A program made the translations under genes and the position numbers. The notes beneath the pieces are model-generated. The model searched no databases and had not been told where the DNA came from. It worked only from the letters and a program-made list of their open reading frames with translations. DNA of 64,000 nt from Siphonobacter aquaeclarae (GTDB taxonomy: Bacteria > Bacteroidota > Bacteroidia > Cytophagales > Spirosomataceae). The stretch covers positions 485,997-549,996 of the forward strand of contig NZ_FNGS01000003.1 in assembly GCF_900103285.1 (NCBI RefSeq), read 5' to 3'. The number at the start of each line of letters is the position of its first letter. Position 1 is the first letter of the stretch. This document shows, one piece after another, positions 26,678-34,172 of the stretch.

Positions 26678-28348
26678 TCAGAAATTCGGGTTTTTCGTCG
26701 GAACGCTGCTGGTCGTAGGGTTCAGGCTCGATTCATCGGCCGGAATATCCCAGTAATCCAGGAAATTGTAATTGATAACGGCTTTGGTATTGACCGTTCC
26801 GGAAGAAGACAGGACCGTATTGTTGTAGCTGCCGCCTCCGTTGGCGATATCATAGGTCCAGCCCCAGCGACGGCTGTCGTAAAACGATAGTCCCCGGAAA
26901 ACAAGCGCCACCCGGCGTTCCTGAACGAGTTCCTGAAGGGCATCGGCTAATACCAGGTTTTTATCAGCAACTGTCGCAATACCGGCGCCCTGGTAGCTGC
27001 GTACGTCGTCCAGAAAGGCAAGTCCGGTACTGATTTTTCCGAGGCGTATGTTCGCTTCCGCGAGCATCAGCGCATTTTCCTCATAGCTTCCGGCGATGTA
27101 CAGTTCATATGCGCCGACGGTCCGGTTTCCGTATACATAGACGCCGGCAGCGCCTTTGCCACCGTCAACTATACTCCAGCGGGTACCGAACGTCATTTCG
27201 TCGAGGTAAGTACCGGTTTGTTCGAAGTTATTGGTCAGGCGTTTGTCTCCCGTCTTGAAATTCTGAACAAAGCGCTCGGACAGCTTGAACGTCGAGGAGG
27301 TATTGGTTCCCGTCGTAAGAGACGCGACAGTACCACCACTGGCAGAGAACAGGTAGTTCGACGAGGTTGAGCGTCCCGTAAACACATAATCTCCCTTTTT
27401 GATACCGTTTGTAGCGAGTGTCAGGACGGCATTCCAGTCGGCGGTGCTCATGGCCGTTGTAGAGGATTTTGTGATGGTCGCCGATGGATTTTTGTTGACA
27501 AAAGGAGCCAGCTTGTTGACCAGGATGTTGCGCGCCAGCAACGTGTTGATGTTCCGCTTCCACATGTCTGTCGTGAGTACGCCCCCGTTTCCAACCTGCG
27601 AAAAGGAAGGTATCAGGCGACCGAGTACTTCCTCATAGTCGGCGGTTGTTTTGACCGCGCCGAGGGCCGTGGCCGCTTCGTTGAGGTAGTAGTTGGAACG
27701 TTCGATGATGGCGTCGTGCGTGACATATTCGCTGCTCGTTTTGCCTTCTTCGTCGATAATCAGTCCTGCATAGTACATCGACCCGATGGAAGCGTAGGCA
27801 TACCCTTTCCAGAAATAAGCCCAGGCTTTGAATGTAGCGACCTTTGACGCGGCATCTCCCGAATAGGAAATCTTGTCGATCAGTTTCAGAACGCTGTTCA
27901 GCGACGAATTCATCGCCATCATGTTGAGCCACTGGTAGTACGTCGGATTGTATCCTGAGCCCGTTTGTGCCCGGGTATTGTTCGCGCGGATCTGCCCGAT
28001 GCTCGGCGAAGAGTTTGCGAGCTTTTGCCCGTTATCGAGCGTCACGTAGTCAGGAATACTGAGAGTACTGACGAGCTGGTTGGACGCCTGCGCACCTACA
28101 ACGTCGCCCAATAGCTCGCTGTAGCCATATGGAAGGGAGAAATAGCTGTTCCCGAGCCATCCGTCGCCGTTGACAAAACCATTGATATAAACAGCTCCCT
28201 GTGCGAAGGAGACAAGGCCGGATTCGTCGGTGACGTTGCCGGCAACGGTCGGCGCATTGGGGTTACCGACGTCCAGCTGATCCTTACAGGCCGTCAGCCC
28301 GAAAGCAAGCAGGAACAGAATGAGTGTATGGAAATGAATGCGATTCAT
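26678..28348 (-). CDS. SusD/RagB-family nutrient-binding outer membrane lipoprotein
   Basis: A 556-residue surface lipoprotein (signal with LTAC, Cys at about 21) of the SusD family, which caps a SusC channel and captures its ligand. Typical features are the N-terminal KDQLDVGNPNAPT, TPR-like helices and the C-terminal segments ALQELVQERRVALVFRGLSF and YWDIPADESSLNPT. It lies 11 bases downstream of the SusC gene. The absence of glycoside hydrolases and presence of an M20 enzyme suggest a peptide or amidated ligand, which is inference. Confidence 0.93.
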   Translation of the reverse strand: MNRIHFHTLILFLLAFGLTACKDQLDVGNPNAPTVAGNVTDESGLVSFAQGAVYINGFVNGDGWLGNSYFSLPYGYSELLGDVVGAQASNQLVSTLSIPDYVTLDNGQKLANSSPSIGQIRANNTRAQTGSGYNPTYYQWLNMMAMNSSLNSVLKLIDKISYSGDAASKVATFKAWAYFWKGYAYASIGSMYYAGLIIDEEGKTSSEYVTHDAIIERSNYYLNEAATALGAVKTTADYEEVLGRLIPSFSQVGNGGVLTTDMWKRNINTLLARNILVNKLAPFVNKNPSATITKSSTTAMSTADWNAVLTLATNGIKKGDYVFTGRSTSSNYLFSASGGTVASLTTGTNTSSTFKLSERFVQNFKTGDKRLTNNFEQTGTYLDEMTFGTRWSIVDGGKGAAGVYVYGNRTVGAYELYIAGSYEENALMLAEANIRLGKISTGLAFLDDVRSYQGAGIATVADKNLVLADALQELVQERRVALVFRGLSFYDSRRWGWTYDIANGGGSYNNTVLSSSGTVNTKAVINYNFLDYWDIPADESSLNPTTSSVPTKNPNF

Positions 28349-28359
28349 AGTGCTGGAAG

Positions 28360-31300
28360 TTAGAAGCCGATGTTCAGGCCTACCTGGTAAGATTTGATGT
28401 TGGGGAGCGTGCTGTTATCCACACCGCGGTCGTACGACGAGTTCGCGGTACCGGAGCTGACCTCCGGATCGAAGTTGGTGTACTTCGTGACGGTAAACAG
28501 GTTACGGCCCGTCAGCACGAGCTGGCACTTTTTGAAGTAGGGAAGCCGGAAGATCTTGCCCAGCTCGAAACCGAGTGATACGTTCCGCAGGCGCAGGAAG
28601 GAGGCATCTTCGAAGAAATAATCCTTCGTAGCATTATTCCCGGCGCCATAGAGACTGCCCCACGAACCGGAGTAGGCGCTGCCGTAGTACGCGGTATACG
28701 CCGCTGTTTTGCCGTCGATCGTTACCGGTGTACTGAAATCGCCATGAATACCGTCCCGGTACATCCACTCCTTGGTCTGGTTATAGAGGTGACTGCCGTA
28801 TACCCAATCGAGCTGGAAGGAAAGCGTCACCAGATCCCGGAAACCCAGGTTATTGATGAAAGAAGCATTGAATTTCGGGTTCGGATTTCCGAAAGAATAG
28901 GTGTTTTCGGTGAACTGAAGGCCTTTCGTCGTTTTGTTGACGACCCGGCCGTTCACCACCTCGTACTTCGACACGTCGGATTCGGAAATATACCGGCTGC
29001 CGTCTTCTTTTTTCTGATCGAGCGATGTGAGGGCCTTAAATCCGTAAATCTGCCCGATGACCTGCCCGGGAGCGAGTACCAGAGCCGTGCTGCCGGCCGA
29101 AGACGTCAGGATAATATCTGCGCCGCCTGAAATAGCGTCGATCTTCGAAAGCTGATGACTCCAGTTGGTCGTGAAATCCCAGTTAAACAACCGCGATTTA
29201 TACAGCGGAAAGTTGAGCTGGAACTGTACCCCGTTTGACGACATATTGATGGCGTTCGTCAACTGCCCCGTAGCGCCGGTGGAGGGAGGTACGCTGACGG
29301 AATAGATTACATTTTCGCTCTTCCGTTTCCAGTAGCTAAACGAACCGTTGATGGTATTGAGCCAGTTGGAACCCTTGCCGACGTTGACGGTGAAGTCTGT
29401 TCCGGCTTCGAATTCTTTCGATACTTCTACCTGAAGATTGGGATTCCGGCTCGACGTCTGCGTACTGTACACGATGCCGTCGCCCAAATTCCGCTGATCG
29501 AGGATGGGGTAGCGGTCAAACGCTCCCGGCTGAATACCTGCTTCGCCGTACGCCGCTCTCAGCTTGAAGTAAGGTACGCTTCCCGAAACAGGGCCGTTCC
29601 AGAAGGAAGAGGGGAGAATATACCCGTCGAAGTGCGGAAACGTAAACGGCTTCGAACCGCCGCCAAAGGCCGAGGACCAGTCGCTCCGGAAACCTGCCGT
29701 CACGCCTCCGAAATCCCCGAAATCTACTTTTTGGTTGATCAGGTATCCATACGTAATAAAAGGTTCCTCATAGTCGAGCCCCACCGCCTGCGAGGAAGTG
29801 GATGTGACTTTGATCGGCGGAGAAAGCGGCAGCCCGAGGCCGTAGGTACGGTAGTCGGTCGACTTGTTTTTCCGGTAATCAAACGTGATCTGGGTGCTGG
29901 TCTGGATGGGTACTTTCAGGTGAAAGTCCCGCTCGAAATCCGTTTTGATAAAAGCCGTTGCGAGGAAATTCTGAAACGTACTGGTGTACTGGAAGTTGTC
30001 GATTTCCCCTTTGTTGTCGGACGCATAGTTGCCGGCCCAGGACTCGTAATAGTTCGAGTTGGCATTGAGCGACTGGTTGAGGTACGTCCACCGGGCGTTT
30101 TCCGTGCGGTAGTTCAGGCCATATTTGGCATTGAGTTCGAGGAAGTGTGCCGGCTTGTAGTCGGCTTCGAAATGCTGGAGTATGTCTACCTTATTGTTCA
30201 GCGCCGAAGCATACTCCGCCTGATAGTAGGGGTTAAAGGCGTTAATACTCAGCATTTTCGCCGTTTGGTAGGCCGGAACCGACCCATCTGCCATGCGGTA
30301 CCGCAGGTCGAAAAACGGAGAGGTATTAAGGAAGCTATAGACCGTTCCGACGCCCCCTTTACCCGTGCCGTAGTTGGCGCCCAGCCCGGGATCAAGCGTG
30401 TTTTTGGTGTAGATAAGCTGCGTATTGGAGCTCAGGCGGAAGTTTTTGAACAACTCCGTACCCAGATTGGCCGAGACATTGGTCCGGTCAACATACCCGT
30501 TTTTCATAATCGGGGTGACGGTATGGTTGTTCGAAACCGACAGGGCGTAGTCGCTCTTATCTGTCGCACCCGAAATACTAAGGCTGTTATTGACCGTGCT
30601 GCCCGTCTGAAACATCTGCTTGAAGTGGTCGTAGTACTTCAGGTTGGCGTTGTAAGGCTTGTCGGCGACGTTCCGGGGGTCTAGAATCGCGTACCGCGTT
30701 GCTCCGCCGTATTGATAGGAGATGTAATCGATCGATCCGACATCGTTGTACCCGATGGCCTGCCCTTTGTCGTTGATGATGTTATTACTCCCATCTGTCA
30801 GATACGGGTGATGATCCGCCTTTTTGACATGACCGCTGTTGATGAACTGGTTAGCCGAATAGCTGGTCGAAAACTGAATGGCCACAGCGCCGGCTTTCCC
30901 TCTTTTCGTGAAAATCTGAATAACCCCGTTGGCGCCCTGCGCACCGTAAATAGCGGCGGATGCAGCGCCCTGGACCACTTCCACCCGCTCGACGTTCGAC
31001 AGATCGAGGGAGTTGAGGTCGGTGGCGGCAATCTGCACACCGTCGACCATAATGAGGGGTTTGGTGCCGTTCTGCACCGTGTTGATCCCGCGGAGGACGA
31101 TGTTGACGGGGTCTCCGGGGTTTCCGCTGATGGACGAAATCTGCGCGCCGGGGATTTTTCCGATCAGCGCCTGGTCGATGGAAGCCGTCGGCGTAGACGG
31201 AAGTTTCTCCGCGGTAATGGATTCCACCGCGATACCGAGCTTCTTTTTACTGGTGGCGGTACCGGTACCGGTGACGACGACTTCGATCAGCGACTTGCTG

Positions 31301-31596
31301 TCGGCGGCCAGTTGTACGTCGACGACCGACTGCGTACCGATCTCGATTTCCTGGCTCACCAGGCCCACAAAGCTGAAGCGGAGGAAGGCCTTCTGGCCGG
31401 AGGGGACTTTGATCCGGTAGTTTCCGGAGGCGTCGGTGATGGTACCGAACGTCGTGTTTTTCAGGTTGACAGTAACCCCGACAAGCGGAGCTCCGTCATC
31501 AGCCGAAGTGACTTTTCCGGTGATAATCCGGTCCTGGGCGAAGGCGTTCACCCATGTAAGGACACAGGTCGCCCACACCATTAAAATGGTTTTCAT
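28360..31596 (-). CDS. SusC/RagA-family TonB-dependent outer membrane transporter
   Basis: A 1078-residue TonB-dependent transporter. In order: signal peptide (residues 1-20), carboxypeptidase-like regulatory domain (about 22-100, ITGKVTSADDGAPLVGVTV), TonB box region (EVVVTGTGT), plug domain (about 115-240, PLIMVDGVQI and GAASAAIYGAQGANGVI) and a C-terminal beta-barrel ending QVGLNIGF. It forms the import channel partnered by the SusD-like protein just downstream. The substrate is unknown. Confidence 0.95.
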   Translation of the reverse strand: MKTILMVWATCVLTWVNAFAQDRIITGKVTSADDGAPLVGVTVNLKNTTFGTITDASGNYRIKVPSGQKAFLRFSFVGLVSQEIEIGTQSVVDVQLAADSKSLIEVVVTGTGTATSKKKLGIAVESITAEKLPSTPTASIDQALIGKIPGAQISSISGNPGDPVNIVLRGINTVQNGTKPLIMVDGVQIAATDLNSLDLSNVERVEVVQGAASAAIYGAQGANGVIQIFTKRGKAGAVAIQFSTSYSANQFINSGHVKKADHHPYLTDGSNNIINDKGQAIGYNDVGSIDYISYQYGGATRYAILDPRNVADKPYNANLKYYDHFKQMFQTGSTVNNSLSISGATDKSDYALSVSNNHTVTPIMKNGYVDRTNVSANLGTELFKNFRLSSNTQLIYTKNTLDPGLGANYGTGKGGVGTVYSFLNTSPFFDLRYRMADGSVPAYQTAKMLSINAFNPYYQAEYASALNNKVDILQHFEADYKPAHFLELNAKYGLNYRTENARWTYLNQSLNANSNYYESWAGNYASDNKGEIDNFQYTSTFQNFLATAFIKTDFERDFHLKVPIQTSTQITFDYRKNKSTDYRTYGLGLPLSPPIKVTSTSSQAVGLDYEEPFITYGYLINQKVDFGDFGGVTAGFRSDWSSAFGGGSKPFTFPHFDGYILPSSFWNGPVSGSVPYFKLRAAYGEAGIQPGAFDRYPILDQRNLGDGIVYSTQTSSRNPNLQVEVSKEFEAGTDFTVNVGKGSNWLNTINGSFSYWKRKSENVIYSVSVPPSTGATGQLTNAINMSSNGVQFQLNFPLYKSRLFNWDFTTNWSHQLSKIDAISGGADIILTSSAGSTALVLAPGQVIGQIYGFKALTSLDQKKEDGSRYISESDVSKYEVVNGRVVNKTTKGLQFTENTYSFGNPNPKFNASFINNLGFRDLVTLSFQLDWVYGSHLYNQTKEWMYRDGIHGDFSTPVTIDGKTAAYTAYYGSAYSGSWGSLYGAGNNATKDYFFEDASFLRLRNVSLGFELGKIFRLPYFKKCQLVLTGRNLFTVTKYTNFDPEVSSGTANSSYDRGVDNSTLPNIKSYQVGLNIGF

Positions 31597-31762
31597 AAAG
31601 GATTTAGTTTTGGTAAGGGATGAAAGCTGTCAGCTGTTCCAAATCGGCAATCCCAGCCAGCCAGGAGCGGCGCCAGTTAGTCCTGAGAAGAGAAAAGATT
31701 GTTGCGAAGTGTATAGAGACAGTCTTCGAATCTATAAAAAATTTTATATAATAAGATGAAAA

Positions 31763-31777
31763 CGAAATTAAATTTCG
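31763..31777. promoter_or_regulatory. palindrome upstream of susC-like operon, possible operator
   Basis: CGAAATT-A-AATTTCG is a perfect 7+1+7 palindrome about 30 bases upstream of the candidate reverse-strand -7 element. The position suits an activator or repressor site. The regulator is unknown. Confidence 0.35.
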
Positions 31778-31993
31778 AATAACTCAGTATTTCGGTATAA
31801 TGTATTGATTATTGAAAACTTCTTTTAATAATAGTTTAGATCGGATAAATCCTGCCGGGTACCGGTATACCGTCTTCAAACGGTCAAAAGCCGGAAAATA
31901 CATCAGGTCGGAAAGGAGATGGTTTTCAACGGACTATACCCATACCTGAAAGAGATTGCCGAACGCATATGTGGAAAGTGAAAAAAGAAGGTG

Positions 31994-32001
31994 TATCTTT
32001 G
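31994..32001 (+). promoter_or_regulatory. -7 element for carA
   Basis: TATCTTTG is an exact TAnnTTTG match 87 bases before the carA ATG. The -33 element is not convincing. Confidence 0.5.
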
Positions 32002-32087
32002 CGTGATTTTTCGAGACCCTAGTTTAGTCGCACGATACATGCCCTTGTTTGTCTTCCGACTCACAAGGGCTTCTTTACGAACCAAGC

Positions 32088-33206
32088 ATGAGCAATCAAT
32101 CCCAGGACGCCCTCCTTTTACTGGAAGATGGCACTGCCTTCCGCGGCACTGCCTTGGGCAAAATCGGTACGCACGGCGGTGAAATTTGCTTCAACACCGG
32201 GATGACGGGTTACCAGGAGATCTACACGGATCCTTCGTACTTCGGACAGGTAGTGGTCAATACCAATGCCCACATCGGTAACTATGGTGTTTTGCTCGAA
32301 GAGGAAGAAGAATCCAACAGCGTCAAGATTTCGGGTATGATCTGTAATTCCTTCTCTCCGATTCACTCCCGGAACGTGGCGGATTTCTCGTTGCAGGAGT
32401 ATTTTGAGAAGGCCGGCATCGTCGGTATCTGTGACGTGGATACCCGCCAGCTGGTTCGGATCATCCGCGAACGCGGTGCGATGAACTGCATCATCTCTTC
32501 TGAAATCCTGGACGAAAAAGCCCTGATGGAAGAACTGAAGAAGCTGCCGTCGATGGAAGGACTGGAGCTCTCGTCTGTCGTCAGCACGAAAGAACCCTAT
32601 TTCGTGGGCGCCGAAGATTCCCGCTTCCGGGTAGCTGTGATGGACTACGGTACCAAAAAGAGCATCCTGCGGAACTTCGCCGACCGGGATTGCTACTGTA
32701 AGGTATTCCCTGCCAAAACGCCCCTCGACGAAATCCTGGCCTGGAATGCCGACGGGTACTTCATCTCCAACGGCCCCGGCGACCCTGCCGCGATGCCGTA
32801 TGCCGTTGAGACCGTCAAAGGACTTCTCGACACAGACAAGCCGCTTTTCGGTATCTGCCTCGGCCACCAGCTCCTCGCTGAAGCCAGCGGTATCTCGACC
32901 TATAAAATGCACCACGGCCACCGCGGGCTGAACCACCCGGTTCAGAACCTGCTCACAGGCAAGTGTGAAATCACTTCCCAGAACCACGGTTTTGCGGTAA
33001 AGGCGGACGAAGTGACCAACCACCCCAACGTGGAAGTAACGCACGTCAACCTGAATGATCATACCATTGAAGGCATTCGCCGGACGGATAAGCCCGCTTT
33101 CTCGGTTCAATACCACCCGGAAGCAGCTCCCGGTCCGCACGACTCCCGCTACCTGTTCGACCAGTTTGTTGAACTGCTCGCACAGCGGGAACTCGTAGAA
33201 GCGTAA
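32088..33206 (+). CDS. carA: carbamoyl-phosphate synthase small (glutaminase) subunit
   Basis: A 372-residue CarA, which releases ammonia from glutamine for carbamoyl phosphate made by CarB (arginine and pyrimidine synthesis). The N-terminal domain has LEDGTAFRGTALGK and NTGMTGYQEIYTDPSY. The class I glutaminase domain has the C257 nucleophile in GICLGHQ and the H343/E345 pair in QYHPEAAPGP. An upstream TTG at 32049 is in frame, but the ATG at 32088 matches the family start. carB is not in the window. Confidence 0.96.
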   Translation: MSNQSQDALLLLEDGTAFRGTALGKIGTHGGEICFNTGMTGYQEIYTDPSYFGQVVVNTNAHIGNYGVLLEEEEESNSVKISGMICNSFSPIHSRNVADFSLQEYFEKAGIVGICDVDTRQLVRIIRERGAMNCIISSEILDEKALMEELKKLPSMEGLELSSVVSTKEPYFVGAEDSRFRVAVMDYGTKKSILRNFADRDCYCKVFPAKTPLDEILAWNADGYFISNGPGDPAAMPYAVETVKGLLDTDKPLFGICLGHQLLAEASGISTYKMHHGHRGLNHPVQNLLTGKCEITSQNHGFAVKADEVTNHPNVEVTHVNLNDHTIEGIRRTDKPAFSVQYHPEAAPGPHDSRYLFDQFVELLAQRELVEA

Positions 33207-33237
33207 AAAAAGGCTGCTGAAAGGCAGCCTTTTTTTT
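33204..33237 (+). terminator. rho-independent terminator after carA
   Basis: A stem of AAAAAAAGGCTGC with GCAGCCTTTTTTT around a short loop overlaps the carA stop codon and ends in a T-run. A second, word-based hairpin follows immediately. Confidence 0.9.
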
Positions 33238-33241
33238 GCAT

Positions 33242-33303
33242 GGGGCAGAGGGCAGAGGGCATGGGACGAGCGACCCCATGCCCTCTGCCCCACGCCCCTC
33301 TGC
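33242..33303. repeat. G-rich heptamer-word hairpin after carA
   Basis: The left arm (33242-33265) is made of 7-nt words GGGGCAG, AGGGCAG, AGGGCAT. Its last 16 bases pair perfectly with 33275-33290, and the right arm continues with further CCC-rich words to 33303, two bases from the end of the convergent DUF4249 gene. Confidence 0.85.
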
Positions 33304-33304
33304 A

Positions 33305-34165
33305 TCACTGCACCGATGTTCGCCGGAGGTAAATCGCTCCAAACACACCCAGGCCGTTTTTGACGTTGGACGGAATCAGGGTTGCCTCTGCAAAGGGATT
33401 GTAGGTATTGCGCTGTTGAATCTGCACGTTGCGCATGAAGTCGAAGACATTTTTGTCGCATTGCAGCAGCAGCAGTTCGGAATAGCGGGTGGTGAGCCGG
33501 GTTGAATCGCTTTCTGAAGTCCGGCCGATGAGTACCTGCATTTTCGGCTTGTTTTGCGCTATTTCCCGGTCTGTCTGAAAATGGTCCCAATAGGTATTGA
33601 AGCCTACTGTGACGGAATCCCGGCCGTCGACCGTCGTCGTATCCACAAATTGCGTACGCCTGCCAAGACCGAAATAAAGCGGATCGGCGGGTGCGGCCAC
33701 TTTCCACTGCAACTCATAATTCCGGTAAACCCGGTACCCACGGAACCGCTGGACATAACTGAGGCCATTGTCTTTCCAGGAAACCATCGTATTGGTAGCC
33801 CGCGGCGGAATTGTGCAGTTTGCTTCAATAGCCGGATACCCCGGCGCGCTTGCTTTCAGCGTGTAGGTAGTACCGGCGGAGAGCGGAAACTGCCGGGTAT
33901 TGATTTGATAAACACCTTTTTGATAGGGTAGCGTAATACTCTTTGTCCCGTCTGACAATTGCACGATGGCATCCGGAATACCCAGCACACTATCGGACGA
34001 TACCATCGGCAGGCTCGACTGCAACGTAGCCTGAATCACCGGATCGGATGGATTCAGGTAGCACTCGAGTACCATTTTGGCTTTATAGGGAATCAGGATG
34101 GAATCGGCATCCGACTCGCATCCCCATAAAAACCACAGCAGCGGCAGGTAAAGTAGCTTTCTCAC
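33305..34165 (-). CDS. DUF4249-family lipoprotein
   Basis: A 286-residue lipoprotein that starts with GTG (VRKLLYLPLLWFLWGC, lipid Cys about residue 16) 7 bases after the stop of the upstream TonB receptor gene. The order is an Ig-like N-terminal region (AKMVLECYLNPSDPVIQATL, TYTLKASAPGYP) then a C-terminal domain ending GVFGAIYLRRTSVQ. This matches the DUF4249 family, usually encoded next to TonB receptors in Cytophagia and presumed to be an extracellular partner of the receptor. The upstream extension of this frame lies inside the receptor gene and is rejected. Confidence 0.82.
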   Translation of the reverse strand: MRKLLYLPLLWFLWGCESDADSILIPYKAKMVLECYLNPSDPVIQATLQSSLPMVSSDSVLGIPDAIVQLSDGTKSITLPYQKGVYQINTRQFPLSAGTTYTLKASAPGYPAIEANCTIPPRATNTMVSWKDNGLSYVQRFRGYRVYRNYELQWKVAAPADPLYFGLGRRTQFVDTTTVDGRDSVTVGFNTYWDHFQTDREIAQNKPKMQVLIGRTSESDSTRLTTRYSELLLLQCDKNVFDFMRNVQIQQRNTYNPFAEATLIPSNVKNGLGVFGAIYLRRTSVQ

Positions 34166-34172
34166 GACATCA

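Larger units (their letters stand above)
31597..32087. other. divergent intergenic region between susC-like gene and carA
   Basis: This 491-bp gap is clearly more AT-rich around 31730-31850 than its surroundings. It contains a carA -7 element (31994-32001), a possible reverse-strand -7 (TAGATTCG, at 31727-31734) for the SusC operon, and a perfect palindrome at 31763-31777. I see no gene. Confidence 0.5.

Noticed and set aside
29632-30684. 350-residue forward frame opposite the SusC-like gene
   Set aside because: Shadow frame with Arg/Val-biased composition, inside a well-supported transporter gene.
32118-33707. 529-residue reverse frame spanning carA and the DUF4249 gene end
   Set aside because: It crosses the carA coding frame and two hairpins. 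carA has all catalytic residues on the other strand.
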